This document shows, in pieces, positions 58,157-64,000 of a DNA stretch of 64,000 bases. The translations under genes were made by a program, and so were the position numbers. The notes under the pieces were generated by a model, which was given only the letters and a program-made list of their open reading frames with translations, did not search any database and was not told the origin of the DNA. The stretch spans positions 62,001 through 126,000 of the forward strand of contig NZ_PTIR01000008.1 of assembly GCF_002934455.1 (NCBI RefSeq), read 5' to 3'. How positions within the stretch are numbered: the first letter of the stretch is position 1; the number at the start of each line of letters is the position of its first letter. The DNA comes from Trinickia symbiotica. GTDB taxonomy: Bacteria; Pseudomonadota; Gammaproteobacteria; Burkholderiales; Burkholderiaceae.

Positions 58157-60867
58157 GGTTGGAGCGGCGCGCACGCGCAAGCGTGCAGCGGCGCATCGCG
58201 GCGGACCTTTGGCAAGCCGTCTGGCGCTACCGGAAAGAAACGCTGGGCGCGACGGTATTGATGATCGCGTCGAAACTCGCGGGCGTGACAGTACCGCTCG
58301 CGCTGCGCTCGATTGTCGACGATCTCGCGCACCCGGCGCCTTATCTGCTGATCCCGATCTTCCTCGTGCTCGCCTACGTTTTGCTGCGCTTTTTCGGCGA
58401 TGCGCTCGGCGAGGCGCGAGACGTCGTGTTCAGCACCGTTACGCAGCACACGGTGGCCGCGCTCGCGGAACGCACCTTCGCGCGCCTTCATCGGCTCGGC
58501 GCAAGGTTTCACGCCAAGCGCGAGACCGGCTCGATCGTGCGCGACGTGCAAAAGGGCACCGACGGCATTGGTTATTTGCTCGGCGTCGGGCTCTTCACGA
58601 TTCTTCCCGCCCTCATCGAAATTGGCACGGTCATCGCCATCATCGCGCTCCATCTGACGATCGAGTTCACCTGGATCATTGGGGCGACGCTCGTTTGCTA
58701 TGCGATTTACACCGTGGTGTTCACGCGCCGCCGAATGGTCGTCCAGCGAGAGGTCAATCGCCTCGAATCGGCGGCCGACAGCCGGCTCGTGGACAGCATG
58801 CTCAATTACGACACCGTCAAGTACTTCGCGGCCGAGGAGATCGAGGCGGAGCGCTATCACAATGTACTCGCGCATTGGGTCATCGCGCGGCTGCGCAACC
58901 AACGCGCGCTGACGACGCTCCATGTCGGTCAGAGCGCAATCGTCTGCTTGGGCATTGCCGCGACGATGCTGCTCGCGGTGCAACATGTCGCGGCCGCGCG
59001 CATGAGCGTGGGCGATCTGGTTCTAGTCAATGCGTACATCGTGCAAGTCTGCATGCCGCTCAATACGCTCGGCTTCGTTTTCCGGGAAACCAACGATGCG
59101 CTAGTGAACGTCGAGCGCATGTTTTCGGTGCTGGCCGGGGAGCGCTACGGCGAAGCGGGCGGCGGAATCGGGGACGAGGATCGCGACGAGCCGGGCGCGC
59201 GCGATCTCGTCGTCGCGGCCGGAGAGATCGTGTTCGAGCACGTCGATTTCGGCTATGACCCGGCGCGGCAAGTGCTGCACGACATCAGCTTTCGCGCATC
59301 GGCCGGGCATACGATTGCCGTGGTGGGCGGCAGCGGTTCCGGCAAATCGACGCTGGTGCGGCTTCTCTTTCGTCTCTATGCGCCGTCGCGAGGAACGATA
59401 TCGATCGACGGCCAGGACCTCCGCCAAGTCACGCGGCGAACACTGCGCGAAGCGATCGGCATCGTGCCGCAGGACACCGTGCTCTTCAACGAGACCATCG
59501 CCTACAACATCGGCTACGGACGCGTCCGGGCGACGCGCGCCGACATCGTGCGCGCGGCGCGCGCCGCGCAGCTCGACGCATTCATCGAGCGCTTGCCCGA
59601 TCACTACGACACGCGCGTAGGCGAGCGCGGCCTGCGCCTGTCGGGCGGCGAGCGCCAACGTATCGCCATTGCCCGCGCCTTCCTGAAAGACCCGCCGATC
59701 ATCGTATTCGACGAAGCGACTTCGGCGCTCGATACGCGCTCGGAGCGCGCAATCCAGACGGAGTTTCGTCGGCTCGCGCAAGGACGCACATCGATCGTGA
59801 TCGCGCATCGTCTGTCGACGGTCGTCGATGCGGACCGCATCCTCGTCATGGAGCACGGACGCATCGTCGAGCAAGGCACGCACGACGAGCTCATCGCCCG
59901 CCCGCATGGCGTCTACGCGCGGATGTGGGCGCTTCAGCGCGAGCAAGGCGAACTCGAGCATACACAGCGCAGGCTCGCCGCGCAGCCGCGGACGATCGGG
60001 GACCTGGCCTCGGCGATTGCCGCGCGCGTCGCTCGTGTTGCCGCCACGCGCGGTGTCGCGTTTCGCACGAATGTCGCCGATCCGGAACTGCCCGTCACTG
60101 GTGAGACGGACGAGATCGAGCGGGTTGTCGCGATGCTCGCTTCGAACGAAATCGAGCATGCGGCCTACGGGCAACGCGTTGAGCTGCGCGCGCAGCGCAG
60201 CGAAAACGGCGCGTGGCTCGTCGTGCTCGGCGCGCACGAGGAGCCGGCCGAACTGACCGACGAGCAAGCGGCCGTTGCCGAGGCGGTGCTCAGTGCGGCC
60301 GGCGGGACGTTCATGCCGTCCCCGGTCGACGGACGCGTCGCCTACGTTGCGGCGCTGCCGCTCGTACCCGTCGTTCCGGTGGGCGCTGCAGCGATGCCGG
60401 GCGAGAGAACGGCTGCTTTGACCGTCGACGGGTACGCCACTGGCGCCCGGCCTCCGGCTGCCGCATCGATGCTCGAGGGGATCTCGGTTCTCGCGATCGA
60501 CGACGACGAGGAGGCGCGCGATGCCCTGGAGGCGGCGCTCGCGTCACATGGCGCGCGCGTGGCGCTCGCTGCGTCGGGCGCCGATGCGGTCGATCAGCTC
60601 GAGCGCACCGTGCCGGCGCGGTGGCCGGGCGTCGTGGTCTGCGATATCACCCTCGGCGAAGAAGACGGCTGCGACGTGCTCGAGCGAATCCGCGCGGTGG
60701 CGCGTCGGCACGCGGTGCCCGCGCTGCCGGCCATTGCGCTGACCGGTCATGCCGATGGCGCAACGCGGGCTCGGACCGAGCGCGCCGGATTCGAGGCGCA
60801 TCTCGTCAAGCCCGTGCAGATCGATGCGCTCGCCGATGAGATACGCCGATTGGCGGTTCCCGCCTGA
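58153..60867 (+). CDS. ABC exporter fused to degenerate kinase-like and receiver domains
   Basis: A 904-residue hybrid. Residues ~20-330 form the six-helix exporter membrane domain of the ATM1/HMT1 type (ARFHAKRETGSIVRDVQKG; SRLVDSMLNYDTVKYFAAE). Residues ~355-595 are a complete ATPase: Walker A K398 (GGSGSGKST), signature LSGGERQRIAIARA, Walker B IIVFDEATSALD and H-loop IAHRLST. After a linker, residues ~620-760 resemble a worn HATPase_c domain (IERVVAMLASNEIEHA, N665 in the N-box position), lacking clear G1/G2 boxes. Residues ~782-900 are a receiver (VLAIDDDEEARDAL; phospho-Asp D831 in VVVCDITLGEEDG; Lys in HLVKPVQ). GTG start overlaps the upstream stop. The tail could couple export to phosphorylation. 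Confidence 0.87.
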   Translation: MRLERRARASVQRRIAADLWQAVWRYRKETLGATVLMIASKLAGVTVPLALRSIVDDLAHPAPYLLIPIFLVLAYVLLRFFGDALGEARDVVFSTVTQHTVAALAERTFARLHRLGARFHAKRETGSIVRDVQKGTDGIGYLLGVGLFTILPALIEIGTVIAIIALHLTIEFTWIIGATLVCYAIYTVVFTRRRMVVQREVNRLESAADSRLVDSMLNYDTVKYFAAEEIEAERYHNVLAHWVIARLRNQRALTTLHVGQSAIVCLGIAATMLLAVQHVAAARMSVGDLVLVNAYIVQVCMPLNTLGFVFRETNDALVNVERMFSVLAGERYGEAGGGIGDEDRDEPGARDLVVAAGEIVFEHVDFGYDPARQVLHDISFRASAGHTIAVVGGSGSGKSTLVRLLFRLYAPSRGTISIDGQDLRQVTRRTLREAIGIVPQDTVLFNETIAYNIGYGRVRATRADIVRAARAAQLDAFIERLPDHYDTRVGERGLRLSGGERQRIAIARAFLKDPPIIVFDEATSALDTRSERAIQTEFRRLAQGRTSIVIAHRLSTVVDADRILVMEHGRIVEQGTHDELIARPHGVYARMWALQREQGELEHTQRRLAAQPRTIGDLASAIAARVARVAATRGVAFRTNVADPELPVTGETDEIERVVAMLASNEIEHAAYGQRVELRAQRSENGAWLVVLGAHEEPAELTDEQAAVAEAVLSAAGGTFMPSPVDGRVAYVAALPLVPVVPVGAAAMPGERTAALTVDGYATGARPPAAASMLEGISVLAIDDDEEARDALEAALASHGARVALAASGADAVDQLERTVPARWPGVVVCDITLGEEDGCDVLERIRAVARRHAVPALPAIALTGHADGATRARTERAGFEAHLVKPVQIDALADEIRRLAVPA

Positions 60868-60883
60868 GCAACCGACGCTTGGC

Positions 60884-61237
60884 TCAGACCGCGAGCGCCA
60901 TCCGGCAGCTCGCCGATGCGCGCTCGAGCACCTCGTCCACCCATTGATTGATGCTTTTTCCGGCGGCCGCCGCCGCGATGCCCACGGCGGCATGGACCTC
61001 CGGGCGGATGCGCAGCATGAGCTTGCCTGAAGCGGGTTTTTGCGGCGAGCGCCCCGTCCGGGCGCAATCGTCCAGATAGTGATCGACAGCCGTATGGAAC
61101 TCGGCGGTCAGCTCGTCGACCGTTTCACCATGAAAGCTGATGCCGTCGGCGATGCCCAACACGTGCCCGACGAAAATGTTGTCGCGCGGATCGTACTCGA
61201 TGCGCGCGAGGTATCCCTTGTAACTCATGACATTCAT
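60884..61237 (-). CDS. hicB: HicB-family antitoxin
   Basis: A 117-residue antitoxin: the HicB_lk domain (MSYKGYLARIEYDPRDNIFVGHVLGIADGISFHGETVDEL) followed by a C-terminal ribbon-helix-helix (LMLRIRPEVHAAVGIAAAAAGKSINQWVDEVL). It neutralises HicA and represses the operon. ATG 61237 (MNV) overlaps the HicA stop by one base (TGATG), so it is translated by coupling. A second ATG at 61228 is possible. Toxin-first gene order is usual for hicAB. Confidence 0.92.
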   Translation of the reverse strand: MNVMSYKGYLARIEYDPRDNIFVGHVLGIADGISFHGETVDELTAEFHTAVDHYLDDCARTGRSPQKPASGKLMLRIRPEVHAAVGIAAAAAGKSINQWVDEVLERASASCRMALAV

Positions 61238-61491
61238 CACGGCTTGACTCCTAATTCGCTGAACCACGTTCGCAGGACCTCGACCTGGTACCGCTTGGCC
61301 TCTTTCGCGGGATGCGGCCGGTGCATGTACTTGCTCGTGCCCCATAGTTCGAACGCGACGCGCGAACCGGCGCCTTCCCTGGCTTGTCCGCCGAGCGCGA
61401 CGACAAGTGCCTCGATGTCCCCGAAAACGATGCTGACGGGCGTGGGCCTGGCGAATATCGCGCTGAGAGTTTTGACATGCTTGCTGTTCAT
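61237..61491 (-). CDS. hicA: HicA-family mRNA interferase toxin
   Basis: An 84-residue toxin of the double-stranded-RNA-binding fold: MNSKHVKTLSAIFARPTP, GSRVAFELWG and HRPHPAKEAKRYQVEVLRTW. Where E. coli HicA has its catalytic His in GSNH, this subfamily has GSR followed by the HRPHP motif; this is normal for the subgroup rather than a lesion. It cleaves mRNA unless bound by HicB. ATG 61491 chosen over the GTG two codons earlier. Confidence 0.93.
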   Translation of the reverse strand: MNSKHVKTLSAIFARPTPVSIVFGDIEALVVALGGQAREGAGSRVAFELWGTSKYMHRPHPAKEAKRYQVEVLRTWFSELGVKP

Positions 61492-61585
61492 CGGCACCTG
61501 CGATAGCGAAAGATGATATCAAACGAATGGGTTTGATGCTATCGAAAAGTGCAATCAACGGGCAGTCGGCTGTTTGGCTAAAGAA

Positions 61586-61612
61586 AGCCGGGGCGACAAG
61601 GGCGCCCCGGCT
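61586..61612 (-). terminator. intrinsic terminator of sdhB
   Basis: AGCCGGGGCG (61586-61595) pairs perfectly with CGCCCCGGCT (61603-61612), loop 7 nt. On the minus strand it is followed by TTTCTTTAG. It lies 40 bp beyond the sdhB stop and separates it from hicAB. Confidence 0.8.
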
Positions 61613-61650
61613 GGTGTGGAGGAACGTTGTCCGCGGGTTGCCCGCGCGGC

Positions 61651-62358
61651 TCAGAGTGAGCGCCGTGCCAGCATCGATCGGATATGACCGATTGCAGCGG
61701 CCGGATTGAGCCCTTTCGGGCAGACGTCGGCGCAGTTCATGATCGTTCGGCAGCGAAAGAGCCGATAGGGGTCCTCGAGGTTATCGAGCCTTTCGGCCGT
61801 GGCCTGATCGCGCGAATCGACGATGAACCGATACGCCTGGAGCAACCCGGCGGGGCCGACGAACTTGTCGGGGTTCCACCAGTACGATGGACACGAGCTC
61901 GAGCAACAGGCGCACAGAATGCACTCGTAAAGACCATCGAGCTGGTCGCGCTCCTCCGGCGTTTGCAGTCGCTCGCGCTCGGGCGGCTGCTCATCATTGA
62001 TGAGATACGGCTTGATCGAGTGGTACTGGCGAAAGAAGTCCGTCATGTCGACAATGAGATCGCGAATCACCGGCAGACCCGGCAGTGGGCGCAGCACGAT
62101 GTGCTGCGGCAGCGCCTTCATGTTCGTGAGGCATGCGAGACCGTTCTTGCCATTGATGTTCATGGCGTCGGAGCCGCAAATGCCTTCGCGGCACGAACGG
62201 CGATAGGCAATGCTTTCGTCGAGCGCCTTGATGCGCCCGAGAACGTCCAACAGCATGCGGTCTTCGGGCCGCAGCTCGATCTCGTAACGCTGCATATGGG
62301 GCCCCGCGTCGCGGTCGGGGTCGTAGCGGAAGATGTCGATCGAACGCGCGTCGCTCAT
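61651..62358 (-). CDS. sdhB: succinate dehydrogenase/fumarate reductase iron-sulfur subunit (orphan)
   Basis: A 235-residue iron-sulfur subunit. [2Fe-2S] ligands CREGICGSD plus NGLAC, [4Fe-4S] CILCACCSSSCP and [3Fe-4S] CRTIMNCADVCPKGLNP are all present, so it should be functional. It transfers electrons from the flavoprotein to quinone. Unlike the normal sdhCDAB operon it has no neighbours of the complex: 167 bp separate its start from the divergent alcohol dehydrogenase. ATG 62358 is the likely start (MSDARSI). A second copy elsewhere in the genome is expected. Confidence 0.93.
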   Translation of the reverse strand: MSDARSIDIFRYDPDRDAGPHMQRYEIELRPEDRMLLDVLGRIKALDESIAYRRSCREGICGSDAMNINGKNGLACLTNMKALPQHIVLRPLPGLPVIRDLIVDMTDFFRQYHSIKPYLINDEQPPERERLQTPEERDQLDGLYECILCACCSSSCPSYWWNPDKFVGPAGLLQAYRFIVDSRDQATAERLDNLEDPYRLFRCRTIMNCADVCPKGLNPAAAIGHIRSMLARRSL

Positions 62359-62525
62359 ATCTGGGCTCCAACGAGGGTATCGGCTTGCGGATGCGGTTGC
62401 GACGCGCATTGCCCGTGCCCGGCCAGCGGGGCTTGCAATGCCCGAATGCCCGCGTCGCGCCGAGCGGGACTCCCTCTTGCTCGTTTCGCTTCCTGTTTCG
62501 AACGCAACTCTGACGGAGAGCGAAC

Positions 62526-63740
62526 ATGAAGGCAGTGGTATTTCACGGGCTCGGCGACATTCGCCTCGATACGGTGCCTGATCCGACGATCGAGGCGCCC
62601 ACCGACGCCGTCGTACGCATCACCTCGAGCGCAATTTGCGGCACGGATCTGCACATGGTGCGCGGCACGCTCGCGGGCATGAAGCCGGGCACGATCCTCG
62701 GTCACGAAGGTGTCGGCATCGTCGAGGCGGTGGGCGCGAAGGTGCGCAATTTTGCAAACGGCGACCGCGTGCTCATACCGTCGACGATTTCGTGCGGTTA
62801 TTGCGCGTATTGCCGCTCCGGCTACACGGCGCAATGCGACAACGCGAACCCGAACGGGCGGCTCGCGGGCACGGCGTTTTTCGGTGGGCCGGCGCCGAGC
62901 GGTCCCTTCAACGGCTTGCAGGCGCAATACGCGCGCACGCCGCTCGCGAACGCGAGCCTTATTCGTTTGCCCGACGAAATCGACGACGACCGCGCGATTC
63001 TGATGTCCGATATCTTTCCGACGGGCTGGTTCGGCGCGCAGCTCGCCAACGTGCGCGTCGGCGATACCGTCGCGGTCTTCGGCGCGGGGCCGGTCGGGCA
63101 ATTCGCGATTGCCAGCGCGAAGCTGATGGGCGCCGGCCGCATTTTCGCCGTCGACCGGCTCGAATCCCGCCTGGCCATGGCGCGCGTGCAAGGCGCCGAC
63201 CCGATCGACTTCGATCGCGAAGACCCGGTGGAGGCAATTCGCGAGCTCACTGGCGGTATCGGTGTCGATCGCGTCATCGATGCGGTCGGCGTGGACGCCG
63301 AGCGCGCGCAGCGCGGCCCGGCCGTGAACGGTCATGGCGGCCAGTCTTTCGACGCCGAGCTCGAGCAAGTTGCGCCGCAGCGCGCGTCCGGCGCCGATAA
63401 CCAAGACGGCCGATGGAGGCCCGGCAGCGGACCGTCGCAAGCGTTGCAGTGGTCCATCAAAGCCGTTGCGAAGGCCGGCACGATCGGCATCATCGGCGTC
63501 TATCCGCCAAGCATGACGAGCTTCCCGATCGGCGAGGCGATGAACCGCAACCTCGATATACGGATGGGAAACTGCAACCATCGCGCGATCACGCCGCACC
63601 TCGTCGAACTCGTGCGCAATGGCACGGTCGATCCGATCGGCATCCTCACGCAACGCGAGCCGATCGCCGACGCGATCGAGGCTTACAAGGCCTTCGACGC
63701 GCGCGAGCCAGGCTGGATGAAAGTCAAGCTCGAGCCGTGA
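62526..63740 (+). CDS. zinc-dependent alcohol dehydrogenase
   Basis: A 404-residue MDR-family enzyme of the formaldehyde-dehydrogenase-like branch. Catalytic zinc: CGTDLHMV and GHEGVG; structural zinc: CGYCAYCRSGYTAQC (four Cys); NAD-binding GAGPVGQFA. An insertion of ~50 residues (VDAERAQRGP...SGPSQALQWS) is typical of that branch. It may detoxify formaldehyde or other alcohols. GGAG precedes the ATG. It is divergent from sdhB, and the 3' end overlaps the convergent epimerase gene by 58 bp. Confidence 0.92.
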   Translation: MKAVVFHGLGDIRLDTVPDPTIEAPTDAVVRITSSAICGTDLHMVRGTLAGMKPGTILGHEGVGIVEAVGAKVRNFANGDRVLIPSTISCGYCAYCRSGYTAQCDNANPNGRLAGTAFFGGPAPSGPFNGLQAQYARTPLANASLIRLPDEIDDDRAILMSDIFPTGWFGAQLANVRVGDTVAVFGAGPVGQFAIASAKLMGAGRIFAVDRLESRLAMARVQGADPIDFDREDPVEAIRELTGGIGVDRVIDAVGVDAERAQRGPAVNGHGGQSFDAELEQVAPQRASGADNQDGRWRPGSGPSQALQWSIKAVAKAGTIGIIGVYPPSMTSFPIGEAMNRNLDIRMGNCNHRAITPHLVELVRNGTVDPIGILTQREPIADAIEAYKAFDAREPGWMKVKLEP

Positions 63741-64000
63741 GGCGGCGCGCCGCGGCCGTCATGGCGCGCGTGCGCGAGCTGTGCGCGGAAATAGCCGGCC
63801 GTTGCGGCGAGGCCTTCGTCGAGCGCGGTTCGGGGCTCCCAACCGATCAGCGCGCGGGCGGATGAAATGTCGGGACGGCGATGCCAGGGATCGTCGATCG
63901 GCAACGGCCGGAATGTGATCGGGCTGGCGGAGCCCGTCGCGCGCGCGATGCGCTCGGCGAGTTCGAGCATCGTGATCTCGTGCGGATTGCCGAGATTCAC
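63683..64000 (-). CDS. NAD-dependent epimerase/dehydratase, C-terminal part (cut by window)
   Basis: The last ~105 residues of an extended SDR sugar-nucleotide enzyme; the N-terminal Rossmann and YxxxK parts lie beyond position 64000. FNLGNPHEITMLELAERI-like opening, RPLPIDDPWHRRPDISSARALIGWEP, then TALDEGLAATAGYFR are typical of UDP-glucuronate decarboxylase or dTDP-glucose dehydratase-type proteins. The stop overlaps the 3' end of the alcohol dehydrogenase gene by 58 bp. Confidence 0.82.
   Translation of the reverse strand: MNLGNPHEITMLELAERIARATGSASPITFRPLPIDDPWHRRPDISSARALIGWEPRTALDEGLAATAGYFRAQLAHARHDGRGAPPHGSSLTFIQPGSRASKAL

Noticed and set aside
61237-61491. HicA catalytic His apparently lost (GSR instead of GSNH)
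   Set aside because: The GSR...HRPHP arrangement is usual for this HicA subgroup, so no inactivation is inferred.

Overview
The window is GC-rich (roughly two-thirds by eye), densely coded chromosomal DNA from a beta-proteobacterium. It is most likely Burkholderia sensu lato (Burkholderia, Paraburkholderia, Trinickia or Caballeronia). Evidence: a Burkholderia-type porin, a PhbB-type acetoacetyl-CoA reductase, paired PRC-barrel proteins, DUF2795, DUF3175 and DUF3022-like proteins, an LPxTG-free Gram-negative envelope set (MipA/OmpV, NodT-type outer membrane factor) and a Ku/LigD end-joining pair. I saw no rRNA, tRNA, CRISPR array, insertion sequence or prophage. Genus assignment is inference.

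Layout. 0.1-6.1 kb: an AraC regulator divergent from a DUF1479 oxygenase-like gene and a class II aldolase; a DoxX/LysR divergent pair sharing a perfect inverted repeat; a porin. 6.4-16.1 kb: a signalling block with a CHASE-PAS-GAF-GGDEF-EAL protein, directly followed by an unusual protein carrying 13 AYCI(R/K) repeats, then two single-domain receivers, a CHASE-PAS histidine kinase with its NarL-type regulator, and a PsiD-like phosphatidylserine decarboxylase family enzyme. TGTAGG motifs recur upstream of the three regulator units. 16.2-19.7 kb: MipA/OmpV, another receiver, a secreted protein and a Na+/H+ antiporter. 19.8-28.3 kb: a stress and DNA-repair run (DUF3175, ferritin-like, PfpI, glycine zipper, DUF1328, Ku, LigD, TPP-dependent oxidase).

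28.5-32.2 kb: a short-chain dehydrogenase divergent from a cyanide-insensitive-type bd quinol oxidase (cydAB). 32.2-41.9 kb: a long minus-strand operon joining an EmrAB/outer-membrane-factor efflux system to an enolase-superfamily dehydratase, a membrane protein and a GMC oxidoreductase with its subunit 3. 42.1-47.8 kb: an alternative heme-copper oxidase (subunits II, I, III, a small membrane protein, a triheme cytochrome c). Its subunit I keeps all metal ligands but lacks the usual D-channel glutamate and K-channel lysine. 47.9-57.6 kb: small stress-type proteins, periplasmic trehalase, PhbB, a zinc-knuckle microprotein, two PRC-barrel paralogues and transketolase. 57.8-64 kb: a DUF3022-like protein overlapping an ABC exporter fused to a degenerate kinase-like domain and a receiver domain, a HicAB toxin-antitoxin pair, an orphan sdhB, a zinc alcohol dehydrogenase and the C-terminal part of a sugar-nucleotide epimerase/dehydratase.

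Overall the content fits an accessory chromosomal segment centred on respiration flexibility, stress survival and two-component or c-di-GMP signalling. The items most worth follow-up are the Cys-repeat protein (9938-10828), the ABC-kinase-receiver fusion (58153-60867) and the channel-residue-poor oxidase (43359-45365).
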